Part shown: positions 1 through 9,188 of the stretch, piece after piece
Layout: every line of letters starts with the position of its first letter
Numbering within the stretch: position 1 is the first letter of the stretch
From: JANXUC01 sp043749225
GTDB taxonomy: Bacteria > Acidobacteriota > Terriglobia > Terriglobales > Acidobacteriaceae
Reading direction: 5' to 3'
Assembly: GCA_043749225.1 (NCBI GenBank)
Contig: JAYVEP010000123.1
Coordinates: 19,205 to 83,204, forward strand
Length of the DNA: 64,000 nucleotides
Notes under the pieces: generated by a model
Told to the model about the DNA's origin: nothing
The model's input: the letters and a program-made list of their open reading frames with translations, nothing else
The model's database searches: none
Translations under genes and position numbers: made by a program

Positions 1-35
1 CCCCTAAAGTTAGGCTTGACGCACTCAATTTATTT

Positions 36-896
36 TCAGAACGTCGGCGGCGTATTAATCCACAGCACTTGCGCCTCAACCTTGCCGGGGTTCGACCAGT
101 GGTGTGGCGTCGTGCTCTCAAAATAAAAACTGTCTCCTGGCTTTAGGCGATATTCCTGTTTCTCCAGTGCAATAACAAACTCGCCTCGAAGAACATACAG
201 GAATTCTTCGCCTTCGTGCGTATAACTTTCTTCGCTGCCCGCGCCTGAAGCTACGCGGAAGAGATGGGCTTCCATCACAGGGTTGCCCACTGCGAGCAGT
301 TCCATGCAGATTCCAGGTGCTACTTCCAATACTTTGCGCGTCTTAGGGCTGACCAGCGGCGAGTGTGATTCGCTGGGATCGAAGAATTCCAGAATATTAG
401 ATTTGTAAAACTCAGCCAGCTTGCGCAACGTAGTAATAGAGGCGCTCATGTGAGAACGTTCCACGGCGCTCAGAAATCCAACAGAAACATTGATCTTCTT
501 TGCCACTGCTGCGAGGGAGAGGCCGCGCTTCGATCGCAATTGCCGCAAACGAGCACCGATCGCGCTGGATGTGCCGTCTTTTGGTGCCCGCACTGCCCCT
601 TGACGTTTCAACAACTGTACAATGGCAGGCGCGTTCAACCCTCGTACTTTCCGAAGATACCGCGCACGCTTCAACAGCTTTACATCTTCGCGCGAGTATA
701 GGCGGTACTTGCTTTCGGTGCGCTGCGGACGGGCAAGCCCAAGGCTTTCCCATGCGCGAATCGCCGAAGGCGAAATTCCTACGAGACGCGCCACATCCCC
801 AATTTTCAGCAAGTCTCCATTTGCCGTGGTGTTGCTATGTTTCTTGGATGACACTCGATCCCAATCTCGCCAGGGGGTGGCGTTTTTTCTTGACAC
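36..896 (-). CDS. MerR-HTH / XRE-HTH / cupin fusion transcriptional regulator
   Basis: A 286-residue regulator with three recognisable modules. Residues about 29-99 form a MerR-type winged HTH (KIGDVARLVGISPSAIRAWE followed by the YR-Y-SREDV wing). Residues about 112-172 form an XRE/Cro-type HTH (GARLRQLRSKRGLSLAAVA, then FLSAVER). Residues about 205-283 form a cupin sensor (HEGEE at 227-231, PHHW at 264-267). XRE-cupin proteins such as PuuR often control amine or amino-acid catabolism, which fits the downstream operon; an added MerR domain is unusual. The start is GTG at 894-896. The gene is divergent from the TonB receptor, and a palindrome at 914-938 overlaps its likely promoter, suggesting autoregulation. 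Ligand unknown. Confidence 0.9.
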   Translation of the reverse strand: MSRKNATPWRDWDRVSSKKHSNTTANGDLLKIGDVARLVGISPSAIRAWESLGLARPQRTESKYRLYSREDVKLLKRARYLRKVRGLNAPAIVQLLKRQGAVRAPKDGTSSAIGARLRQLRSKRGLSLAAVAKKINVSVGFLSAVERSHMSASITTLRKLAEFYKSNILEFFDPSESHSPLVSPKTRKVLEVAPGICMELLAVGNPVMEAHLFRVASGAGSEESYTHEGEEFLYVLRGEFVIALEKQEYRLKPGDSFYFESTTPHHWSNPGKVEAQVLWINTPPTF

Positions 897-913
897 GACG
901 TTACAGTTTCAAT

Positions 914-938
914 AACCTTGCACAATTATAGCAAGGTT
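914..938. promoter_or_regulatory. Palindromic operator candidate in the divergent promoter region
   Basis: Perfect inverted repeat AACCTTGC - 9 nt - GCAAGGTT. On the minus strand its spacer contains a consensus -10 TATAAT (925-930), with a weak -35 TTGCGT (947-952) 16 bp upstream, so it overlaps the probable promoter of the regulator gene. On the plus strand a perfect TTGACA (890-895) lies upstream with a poor -10 TAACCT at 913-918. ACCTTGC...GCAAGGT half-sites resemble operators of MerR-family proteins such as CueR. Binding by the adjacent MerR/XRE/cupin protein is inferred. Confidence 0.55.
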
Positions 939-1016
939 TGTTTTGCACGCAAGCCTTAGGTTTTGGATTAAAAATCTGTTCAACCAGACTTGGTTGGTTC
1001 CGTTCGGAGGGTTCCG

Positions 1017-4000
1017 ATGCGCGCTTCCCGTATGCGCCGCGCTTGTGCGTGGCTAATTTTCTCTTTCCTACTGACATCTACCGCCAACATTCTCGCTCAG
1101 AGTACCGGTGGTCGTATCACCGGTACTGTCGGTGATCCGTCCGGAGCGATCGTTCCCGGAGTGAAGGTAGCTCTCATCAACGAAGCCAGCGGCGTCAACC
1201 GCGACACAGTGACGGACGCGAGTGGTGGCTATGTGTTCCCGGAAGTTCCAGTCGGAGCATATCGCTTGGAGTTCGACAGCGCCGGTTTTAAGAAGAACAT
1301 TCGGCGTGGCGTGACGCTGCAACTCAGTCAGGTCATCACTCTGAATATGACGATGCAGTTGGGCGAAACAAGAGAGATCGTCGACGTAACTTCGGAAGCG
1401 CCGCTTGTCGATACCAGCAGCACGCAACTTGGCGCGGTGATTAATGATCGTTCCATTACCCAGTTGCCGTTGAACTCTCGCAATACATATCAGTTTTTGT
1501 CGTTACAACCTGGTGTGCAATCCACGGTTGGCGCTGATCTCTATGCCGGAAGCGGCGATGCGGGAAGTGTTTCCGTCAACGGCGGCCGCGGCCGTGCCAA
1601 TAATTTCAGTGTGAACGGCGGCGACGCCAATGACTTATTCACAAACTCACCAACCGTGCAGCCGAGCCCCGATAGCGTGGAGGAGTTCCGCGTCTTAACC
1701 AATGCGTTCGACGCCGAATCCGGGCGTAACTCAGGTTCTGTGATTAACGTGGTCACTAAATCTGGCGGAAATCAGTTTCACGGCAATGCTTTTGAGTTCT
1801 TGCGAAACAAGGTGCTGAACGCTAAAGGATATTTTGAGCCCAGCAAAGCGAAGTACAACCAGAATCAGTTTGGTGGGACGTTTGGCGGGCCAATTCGTAA
1901 GGACCATACCTTCTTTTTTGCATCGTACGAAGGCAATCGGGTGAGGCAGGGGCAGGCGGGTGATACGGTTACGGTTCCGACAACCGCCGAACGGACGGGA
2001 GACTTCGCAGGAGCGGCATTTAACGGGTTCATCACGGATGATTTTGTGGCCCAAACCTTGAACGGTCGGCCAGGCTGCACTGCGGCACTCGGCGGAGCAA
2101 TTCCTTTGCCTTCAGCGAGTGGAGGCTCGGTAGCCTGGGGGAGTGTTTTCCCGACCAGTGTCATTCCAACAGAATGCCAAGATCCAGTTGCAGTGGATCT
2201 ACTCCGCTTTGTACCGAATGCTAACGGGAGTGATGGGTCATCCTACTCAGCCGTTTTGAACGGCAAGACTCGCCGCGACCAAGCGACACTGAAAATCGAT
2301 CACCGGATCAACGACAAGCAGAATTTTTCAGCGTACTACTATTTCCAGGATGAGAAACGATTTGACCCATACAACTTCTTTCAGGCTGCCGGTGCCAATG
2401 TGCCAGGCTTTGGTGCGAATACAGCGAGCCGCTTTCAGCAAATCAACCTGAGCCATACCTGGACGTTATCGAATTCGATCGTGAATGAATTTCGTTTCAA
2501 CTACAACCGCGAGGGCCAGCGCACGTTGAACCACCCGGAGAAGACGAATCTCGTGACAGATTCGTGCAGTTCGGCCGCTTCGGCATTCTGTTTTACGGGC
2601 ACGTCGGATTCGAATTTCATTACCAGTACGCTGGGCACAAACCCCAAGTTTGGTATTACGCCGGGTCTCGGCGCGGGACTCGAAGGCGTACCTGACGTCT
2701 CAATCGGCGGTGGCTTCGTTATTGGAAATAACTTCGAAGGTGAGTTACCCCAGGTAGGCAACTCCTTCCAATGGACCGACAGCCTAACGATTGTGAAGGG
2801 TAAGCACACCATTAAGTTCGGTGGCGATGTTCGGCGACAGCGTTTTGACCAGTTTCTCGTTTTCGAGAACAGCGGCTACTTCCAGTATTTTGGCGGTGGT
2901 CCTAACGACGTGGGGGGTAGCAATCTTTATCCGAACTACCTTCTTGGCTTGCCGGATCAATATCAGCAGGGTTCAGCGCAACAAGAGCACGTGCGCAGTT
3001 CTGCGCTGTATTTGTTCGCACAGGACGCCTGGAAGGTAACGAAACGGCTGACCTTGAACTATGGCTTGCGTTGGGAGCTGAATACTCCACAGAAGGATAT
3101 TGGAGGACGGGTTCAAACGTTCCGTCCGGGACAGAGTACGTCCATCTATCCGTGCTTGAATACCGGTAGCAATGATTGCGCTTCCGCGTTCCCTACGGGC
3201 CTTGTGTTTCCGGGAGATAAGGGCATTCCGGCTGGACTTACATCGACCTACTACAAGGCCTTCGCGCCACGAATCGGCCTTGCGTGGGATCCCCGTGGTG
3301 ACGGTAAGACCAGCATTCGAGGCGGGTGGGGATTGTTTTACAACCCGATCGAGCAATTGGTGCTGGAGCAGTTCAGCGCCGAGCCGCCTTTCGGCGTGAG
3401 CTTAACGGCCGCGAACACGTTGTTCAACACGCCCTACATCAATCAGCGAGGTAACGTCACTCCGAACGGCGCGAATGGAGTATTGAGCCCCAAGCCCGGC
3501 AGTGCAGTGGATTGGTCGCTGTTCCGTCCAATCCTGTTGTTCGGCGAATTTCAGCCACACATGCGGACGCAGTACGCAGCTCAATACAACTTCAACATTC
3601 AACACGAGTTAATGAAGGATTTGAACTTGCAGGTCGGCTACGTTGGGTCACAGGGACACCGACTGCTGGCTAGCTATGACATCAATGCTACGACTCCACA
3701 AACTTGCCAACAGCTGAACAGCATCTTGGGATCCGGCACTTGCGGACCATTTGGTGAGGACAGCACCTACTTGATTCCGGCTGGAACGGTACTCAATACG
3801 AATTTGGACCTGCCATACGGAGCAAATCGACATTTTGCGAGCGGGACGACGGTGGGGGCAAATGGTATTACTTTGGTTGGCCTCCGTCCTTTCTCTTCGC
3901 CGAATTGTGAGCCAACAACTGGGGTTGGGTGCCCGCAAGACGGAACACCCGTGTTGTCCAATATTTTTGCGGAAAATACGATTGCAGCGTCTAACTACAA

Positions 4001-4706
4001 TTCGCTGCAAGTGAGTGTCGACAAGCGATTCGCCCGGGGCTTGCAAGCTCAGATAGCCTACACGTGGAGCAAATCGATTGACCAAGCCTCGAGCTTTGAA
4101 GACTTTCTCGATCCGACGAACTCACGCCGGACGCGCTCCTTGTCCCTCTTTGATGCTCGCCATAGATTTGTGGCCAGCTATTACTGGGAGCCGCCAATTC
4201 GCAAGTACTCTGGCTTTGCCGGGAAAGCTTTGAATGGCTGGGCGCTTTCGGGTATTACGCAATTCCAAGCAGGATTCCCGATTCGCATCTTCAGTTACGG
4301 GGACGAAAATCTTCAGGGGAATGTCTCGGGGTTTACCTCTCCAAACTTCCCAGACCTTCTTGGGAAATTTCAACGGCTTGATCCGCGGAAGAATAACAAT
4401 TACTACTTTCATGGATTTAATGATCCCACCCCCCAGTTCGCACCGCAGACGATTGGTACGCAAGGCAATTCGCCGCGTACAATTTGTTGTGGACCTGGCT
4501 TTGACAATACCGATCTTTCGCTGCAAAAGAACACTACGATCAACGAGCGCTTTCGTTCCGAGTTTCGGCTAGATGTCTTCAACGTCTTCAACCACACAAA
4601 ATTCAGCAATCCCGATGGCCAGGTCAGCGATGGTTCTGATTTTGGTCTTATCAAACGTGCCGGTCCGCCTCGTTTGATGCAAGTGGCTTTGAAACTCTAC
4701 TTCTAG
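1017..4706 (+). CDS. TonB-dependent receptor, Oar-like with carboxypeptidase-regulatory-like domain
   Basis: Large outer-membrane receptor of about 1229 residues for TonB-driven uptake. The ATG at 1017 is preferred over an in-frame TTG at 990 because GGAGG sits at 1006-1010 and translation then opens with a signal peptide (charged MRASRMRRA, hydrophobic WLIFSFLLTS, AQ cleavage). Next come a carboxypeptidase-regulatory-like beta-sandwich (about 32-115; GRITGTVGDPSGAIVPGV), a plug domain (about 125-255; SVNGGRGRANNFSVNGGD) and a long beta-barrel ending in a terminal Phe (ALKLYF). This architecture is greatly expanded in Acidobacteriota. Substrate unknown; divergence from a cupin regulator and an amine catabolic operon downstream suggest a nitrogenous compound or peptide. 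Confidence 0.93.
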   Translation: MRASRMRRACAWLIFSFLLTSTANILAQSTGGRITGTVGDPSGAIVPGVKVALINEASGVNRDTVTDASGGYVFPEVPVGAYRLEFDSAGFKKNIRRGVTLQLSQVITLNMTMQLGETREIVDVTSEAPLVDTSSTQLGAVINDRSITQLPLNSRNTYQFLSLQPGVQSTVGADLYAGSGDAGSVSVNGGRGRANNFSVNGGDANDLFTNSPTVQPSPDSVEEFRVLTNAFDAESGRNSGSVINVVTKSGGNQFHGNAFEFLRNKVLNAKGYFEPSKAKYNQNQFGGTFGGPIRKDHTFFFASYEGNRVRQGQAGDTVTVPTTAERTGDFAGAAFNGFITDDFVAQTLNGRPGCTAALGGAIPLPSASGGSVAWGSVFPTSVIPTECQDPVAVDLLRFVPNANGSDGSSYSAVLNGKTRRDQATLKIDHRINDKQNFSAYYYFQDEKRFDPYNFFQAAGANVPGFGANTASRFQQINLSHTWTLSNSIVNEFRFNYNREGQRTLNHPEKTNLVTDSCSSAASAFCFTGTSDSNFITSTLGTNPKFGITPGLGAGLEGVPDVSIGGGFVIGNNFEGELPQVGNSFQWTDSLTIVKGKHTIKFGGDVRRQRFDQFLVFENSGYFQYFGGGPNDVGGSNLYPNYLLGLPDQYQQGSAQQEHVRSSALYLFAQDAWKVTKRLTLNYGLRWELNTPQKDIGGRVQTFRPGQSTSIYPCLNTGSNDCASAFPTGLVFPGDKGIPAGLTSTYYKAFAPRIGLAWDPRGDGKTSIRGGWGLFYNPIEQLVLEQFSAEPPFGVSLTAANTLFNTPYINQRGNVTPNGANGVLSPKPGSAVDWSLFRPILLFGEFQPHMRTQYAAQYNFNIQHELMKDLNLQVGYVGSQGHRLLASYDINATTPQTCQQLNSILGSGTCGPFGEDSTYLIPAGTVLNTNLDLPYGANRHFASGTTVGANGITLVGLRPFSSPNCEPTTGVGCPQDGTPVLSNIFAENTIAASNYNSLQVSVDKRFARGLQAQIAYTWSKSIDQASSFEDFLDPTNSRRTRSLSLFDARHRFVASYYWEPPIRKYSGFAGKALNGWALSGITQFQAGFPIRIFSYGDENLQGNVSGFTSPNFPDLLGKFQRLDPRKNNNYYFHGFNDPTPQFAPQTIGTQGNSPRTICCGPGFDNTDLSLQKNTTINERFRSEFRLDVFNVFNHTKFSNPDGQVSDGSDFGLIKRAGPPRLMQVALKLYF

Positions 4707-4716
4707 AGGTATTTAG

Positions 4717-4743
4717 CCCGGGCAGCTCTCGTGGCTGCTCGGG
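4717..4743 (+). terminator. Hairpin after the TonB receptor gene
   Basis: CCCGGGCAGC and GCTGCTCGGG form a 10-bp stem with one G-U pair around a 7-nt loop, 11 bp after the receptor stop codon. No T-run follows, so this is either a weak intrinsic terminator or an mRNA-stabilising hairpin before the aminotransferase operon. Confidence 0.4.
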
Positions 4744-4842
4744 TGCAAAGAGACGTAAAATACAAACAGGCAACATGTCCGCGCACCACATGCATTCCGC
4801 ATACTCTAATGGCCTATGGCCTGAGATTCCTGGAGCAACTCG

Positions 4843-6225
4843 ATGTACCCCGAACTGGAAAAAGAACTCTCCACCTATGAACGCCGCACGCCTAAATCCG
4901 CGGAAGCTCACAAACGTAATCTGAAACGTCTTCCGCTAGGCGTTGCTAGTAACTACCGCGCTTACGATCCCTATCCTATCTTTGTAAAAGACGCCAGCGG
5001 AAGTAAGTTCCGCGATCTTGATGGCAACGAGTACATTGATCACAACCTGACCTTCGGCGCACTCATGGCCGGACACTGTCATCCGGCGGTGATGAAGGCT
5101 GTCGAAAAGCGATTGAGCACCGGCACTATGTTCGGGATGCCGCATGACATGGAATGGGAACTGGCGGAGGAAGTTTGCACGCGTTTCCCGATTGAAATGT
5201 GTCGCTTCGGTAACAGCGGTACGGAAGCGACTATGCATACGATCCGTATTGCGCGTGCTGCTACGAAGCGAGACAAGATTGTGAAGTTTGAAGGTGCTTA
5301 CCACGGGTTGCACGATGCAGCTCTGGTTAGTGTGAAGCCGCACGCGCCTGACTACGGAGATATCAACGCTCCCACATCGGTACCTGGCGGGATGGGCGTT
5401 CCAAAAGCGTCCATCGATAACGTCGTGATCGCCACCTTTAATGACCTGGTTTCCGTCGAGCGGCGTTTCAAAGAAAATCCCGGCCAGATAGCAGCCATTA
5501 TCTTGGAGCCGATTTTAATGAACGTCGGACTCTGCATGCCGCAACCTGGCTTCCTGCAAGGGCTGCGCGACATCTGCACCAAGAACGGCGCGCTACTGAT
5601 TTTCGACGAAGTTAAAACCGGCGCAAAACTCTGCTGGGGTGGCGCTTCAGAATACTTCGGTGTTATTCCGGACATGATCTGCATCGCTAAGTCAATCGGC
5701 GGCGGATTCTCGCTGGCCGCTTTCGGTGCGCATACATCGGTTATGGATTTGATCGCACAGCACAAAGTCTTCCATGGCGGCACATACAACACGAATCCTG
5801 TTGCGATGGCAGCGGGCTTGGCGACGTTCCGCGAAGTGCTTACCCGCGAGAACTACGCGCATGTTGGCAAACTCAGCACGAAGTTAGTCGATGGCTACCG
5901 AAAGATTGTGGCTAAGTCGGGAATTCAAGGCTATATTGCTGAGGCTGGAGCGAATGGCGCGCTGATGTTCTATCCGAAAGAGATTCGGAACTACCGTGAC
6001 TGGGAACCGATTGATGTTGACCTATGGCGGCACTATTGGTTTGGCATGGTCAACCGCGGCGTGATGTGTCAACCCTATTGGTGGGACGAGCAATGGACGA
6101 TTTCCGTACAACATACGGAAGCTGACATTGATGCGCACATTGCGGCATTCGCCGATATTGCCGATTCGTTAGCGGAAGCTCAGCATGAGCGGCTGAAGAA
6201 TCCAGTATTGGCTGCAGCGCACTAG
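4843..6225 (+). CDS. Class III PLP aminotransferase, glutamate-1-semialdehyde aminomutase-like
   Basis: A 460-residue fold-type I, class III PLP enzyme. Visible signatures are NSGTEATM (124-131), the PLP-pyridine aspartate in FDEVKTG (D255) and the Schiff-base lysine in IAKSIGGGF (K283). The sequence is closest in style to HemL/GSAM (SGTEAT, YHGLHD), but its place in a catabolic run with a permease and two dehydrogenases makes haem synthesis unlikely; transamination of an amino acid or diamine is a better guess. First gene of the operon; only 8 bp separate its stop from the permease start, so the two are co-transcribed. Substrate cannot be read from sequence. Confidence 0.85.
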   Translation: MYPELEKELSTYERRTPKSAEAHKRNLKRLPLGVASNYRAYDPYPIFVKDASGSKFRDLDGNEYIDHNLTFGALMAGHCHPAVMKAVEKRLSTGTMFGMPHDMEWELAEEVCTRFPIEMCRFGNSGTEATMHTIRIARAATKRDKIVKFEGAYHGLHDAALVSVKPHAPDYGDINAPTSVPGGMGVPKASIDNVVIATFNDLVSVERRFKENPGQIAAIILEPILMNVGLCMPQPGFLQGLRDICTKNGALLIFDEVKTGAKLCWGGASEYFGVIPDMICIAKSIGGGFSLAAFGAHTSVMDLIAQHKVFHGGTYNTNPVAMAAGLATFREVLTRENYAHVGKLSTKLVDGYRKIVAKSGIQGYIAEAGANGALMFYPKEIRNYRDWEPIDVDLWRHYWFGMVNRGVMCQPYWWDEQWTISVQHTEADIDAHIAAFADIADSLAEAQHERLKNPVLAAAH

Positions 6226-6233
6226 GAGATTTT

Positions 6234-7658
6234 TTGCCTGCTCAAGAGCCAGAGGTCGGTTCCACCCATCTGAAACGCGTTTTGGGGCGGCGCGATTTGG
6301 TGCTGCTGTTCGTCGTTGCGGTGTTCAACTTAAATGTTGTGCCCTCGATCGCGGCGAACGGCGGCGTCACCATCTGGTTATGGATCGTTTCACTGCTGCT
6401 GTTTTTCTGGCCGCAGGGGATTGCCGTCATTGAACTGGCGCATCGTTATCCCGGCGAAGGTGGTGTTTACCTTTGGGCGAAGGAAGTCTTTGGCGACTTC
6501 CATGGTTTTCTGTCGGGTTGGTGTTACTGGACCAATAACATGCTGTATGTGCCGACGGTAATGTTGTATTTCGTTGGCGTGTCGGTGTTCGTTTTAGGGC
6601 CGGGGCATTCGGGACTCGCCGATAACAAGACATTTGCTCTGATTGCATCGCTGGCCCTGCTAACGGTCTTGGTAGTCCTAAACATCATGGGCCTCGGCGT
6701 CGGTAAGTGGATCAACAACCTAGGCGGCATCGGAACGTTTGTTGCTGCTGGGGTGTTGGTTGGGCTTGGTATCATTATCGTATCCAAGAACGGGATTCAC
6801 ATAACTGCTGCGGATTTCCGGTTTCCGGCAGATCCAAAGTTTGTGTTGAATTCCTTCGGAGTTATTTGCTTCGGTTTGGTTGGTCTCGAACTGGCTTCGG
6901 TCATGGGAGACGAGATCGAAGACCCTCGTCGCACCTTACCAGGAGCAGTAGCTTGGGGTGGTCTAATTTCCGGGGCGCTCTACATTGCAGCTACTCTGAC
7001 CTTACTGGTCGCGGTAGGCAAGGGCGGCATCAGCGTTCTGCAAGGCATTGTGCAGGCTGTTAGTCACATGGCTGATCAAGTGGGAGTGCCGTGGATTGTT
7101 GCGCCGTTTGCATTCTTGCTAAGCTTGTCGATTGCAGGTATTGGTTCGGCGTGGCTCGGCGGATCGGCGCGTATTCCGTTTGTCGCGGGACTTGACTCGT
7201 ACATGCCGTCCTGGCTGGGCAAGATACATCCGAAGTATGCCACGCCCTATGCGGCTTTGATCGTGCATGCTGTTGTTTCGATGTTGCTTGTCGTAATGAA
7301 CTTTATGGGCGGCGCCGGCGTCCAGGAAACCTTTCAGACCATGCTGTCGCTGGCCGTAGTCCTGCAGTTAGTGCCGTTTTTATACATGTTCGGAGCGTTG
7401 CTGCGGTTTTCGTTCCGCGCGCAGGACGGCCAGGGAGTTTACAGTCGCGGTGTGTTATTTCTCGCGGGGCTGAGTGGATTGGTCACGACAACTCTGGGCA
7501 TTGCGCTGGCGTTCTTTCCAGCGCAGCAGATTACGTCTTTGAAGCTGTATGAGTTGAAGATGTTTGGTGGGACAGCGTTCTTTGTTGGGTTAGCTGCGTT
7601 CTTCTTCTTTGTATATGGTCGACGCAAGGCCGCGCTTGCGGCAGCGACACAGATTTGA
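6234..7658 (+). CDS. APC-superfamily amino acid/amine permease
   Basis: A 474-residue inner-membrane transporter with about 12 hydrophobic segments. The first helix region carries the glycine-containing unwound stretch typical of APC permeases (PSIAANGG), followed by HRYPGEGGVYLWAKEVFG, a well-known amino-acid permease signature. The start is taken as TTG 6234 because AGGAG (6224-6228) lies 5 nt upstream and overlaps the previous gene's stop; no ATG nearby is better placed. Probably imports the amino acid or amine consumed by the surrounding aminotransferases and dehydrogenases. Specificity is not deducible; GABA, beta-alanine or polyamines would fit the pathway. Confidence 0.88.
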   Translation: MPAQEPEVGSTHLKRVLGRRDLVLLFVVAVFNLNVVPSIAANGGVTIWLWIVSLLLFFWPQGIAVIELAHRYPGEGGVYLWAKEVFGDFHGFLSGWCYWTNNMLYVPTVMLYFVGVSVFVLGPGHSGLADNKTFALIASLALLTVLVVLNIMGLGVGKWINNLGGIGTFVAAGVLVGLGIIIVSKNGIHITAADFRFPADPKFVLNSFGVICFGLVGLELASVMGDEIEDPRRTLPGAVAWGGLISGALYIAATLTLLVAVGKGGISVLQGIVQAVSHMADQVGVPWIVAPFAFLLSLSIAGIGSAWLGGSARIPFVAGLDSYMPSWLGKIHPKYATPYAALIVHAVVSMLLVVMNFMGGAGVQETFQTMLSLAVVLQLVPFLYMFGALLRFSFRAQDGQGVYSRGVLFLAGLSGLVTTTLGIALAFFPAQQITSLKLYELKMFGGTAFFVGLAAFFFFVYGRRKAALAAATQI

Positions 7659-7705
7659 AAATGTCCCGGCCTGGTGCCGGTGACGGTCTAACTACGGAGG
7701 TTGCT

Positions 7706-9187
7706 ATGCTAGGTGGAGTGCAAACTGAAGTGCGTAATTATCAGATGTTGATTAACGGCGAGTGGGTCGCGAGTAAGTCGAATAAGACATTTCCTGTCTA
7801 CGATCCTTCGACGGAAGAAGTGATTGCTCAAGTGCCGGATGCCTCGGCGGACGATGTGAACCGCGCGGTGGCTGCGGCTAAGTCCGCATTCGAGGATGGT
7901 CCGTGGGGCCAAACTACGCATCAGGAACGCGGGCGTGTTTTATTTCGCCTAGCCGACAAGATTCGGCAGAACCTGGCGATGCTGGCTGAGTTAGAGTGTC
8001 GCAACAGCGGTAAGCCGATTGTTGAAGCAGAGTACGACATTACAGATGCAGCGACATGTTTTGAATACTACGGCGGACTGGCTACCAAAATCACGGGGCA
8101 GGTGAACCCTGTTCCAGACAATGCATTGAGCCTAACTCTCAAGGAACCAGTTGGTGTCTGCGGGCAGATTATTCCCTGGAATTACCCACTAGTGATGGCG
8201 GCATGGAAGCTCGCACCCGCGTTAGCGGCAGGCTGCACGTGCATCTTGAAGCCTGCTGAACAGACGCCGCTGACCATGCTGGAAGTAGCGAGGTGGTTTG
8301 ATGAGATTGGTTTGCCGAAGGGCGTCGTCAACATCGTCACGGGATTCGGTGAGACGTGCGGTGCGCCGCTAGTTGCACATCCCGATGTCAACAAGATCGC
8401 TTTCACGGGATCTGCTGCTGTTGGCAAGATGATCGTGAAGGCCGCCGCCGATACCGTGAAGCGAGTGACTCTGGAGTTAGGCGGAAAGTCTCCCAACATT
8501 TTCTTTGCCGATGCGGATTTCGAAGCGGCGATTGATGGCGCCTTGTTTGGAGTCTTTATCAATCAGGGGGAAGTGTGCTCGGCGGGAAGTCGAGTTCTTG
8601 TGCAGAATTCTATCTACAAGAAATTTGTTGACGCGATGGCAGCGAAAGCCAAGACCATCAAGGTTGGCGCGCCTTTGGACCGCGACACAAAGATGGGTGC
8701 GCTGATCAGCAAGGATCAATACGATCGAGTGCGTTCCTATCAGGAGCTCGGGAAGAAAGAAGCGAAGCTTGCCTCGGGAGGTGGGCGCGTGGAGAAATTT
8801 GCCAAGGGCTACTACGTGGAGCCAACCATCTTTTATGACGTGGACAACAGTGCCCGCATTGCACGCGAAGAAATCTTTGGACCTGTGGCCACAGTCATTC
8901 CGTTTGAGGACGAGAAAGACGCGCTGAAGATCGCGAATGACTCTCCGTATGGCCTCGCCGCTGCAGTTTGGACGCGCGACATCTTGAAGGCTATGCGTAC
9001 GGTGAAGGCTCTGCGTTGCGGCATTGTGTGGGTGAATCACATGCAGCCTACCTATGTGGAAGCGCCTTGGGGCGGTTACAAACAGTCTGGCTTTGGCCGC
9101 GAACTTGGTCCGCACGGTATCGACGAATATCTGGAAACGAAACAAGTTCACATCAACCTGAACGAAGCTCCCATTGGATGGTATTGA
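7706..9187 (+). CDS. NAD(P)-dependent aldehyde dehydrogenase, betaine-/aminobutyraldehyde-type
   Basis: A 493-residue ALDH-superfamily enzyme oxidising an aldehyde, probably an omega-aminoaldehyde, to the acid. Landmarks: IIPWNYP (155-161) of the cofactor site, FTGSAAVG (233-240), the general-base glutamate in TLELGGKSPN (E257) and the catalytic cysteine in NQGEVCSAGSR (C291). ATG 7706 is chosen over an in-frame upstream start at 7655, which overlaps the permease gene, because GGAGG at 7696-7700 sits 5 nt before it. The gene is immediately followed by a GABA-type aminotransferase, so aminobutyraldehyde to GABA to succinate semialdehyde is a coherent reading. Betaine aldehyde remains possible. 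Confidence 0.9.
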   Translation: MLGGVQTEVRNYQMLINGEWVASKSNKTFPVYDPSTEEVIAQVPDASADDVNRAVAAAKSAFEDGPWGQTTHQERGRVLFRLADKIRQNLAMLAELECRNSGKPIVEAEYDITDAATCFEYYGGLATKITGQVNPVPDNALSLTLKEPVGVCGQIIPWNYPLVMAAWKLAPALAAGCTCILKPAEQTPLTMLEVARWFDEIGLPKGVVNIVTGFGETCGAPLVAHPDVNKIAFTGSAAVGKMIVKAAADTVKRVTLELGGKSPNIFFADADFEAAIDGALFGVFINQGEVCSAGSRVLVQNSIYKKFVDAMAAKAKTIKVGAPLDRDTKMGALISKDQYDRVRSYQELGKKEAKLASGGGRVEKFAKGYYVEPTIFYDVDNSARIAREEIFGPVATVIPFEDEKDALKIANDSPYGLAAAVWTRDILKAMRTVKALRCGIVWVNHMQPTYVEAPWGGYKQSGFGRELGPHGIDEYLETKQVHINLNEAPIGWY

Positions 9188-9188
9188 G

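Noticed and set aside
4843..6225. Calling the first aminotransferase hemL
   Set aside because: The fold and motifs resemble GSAM, but gene context is catabolic and the key motifs are shared by many class III aminotransferases.
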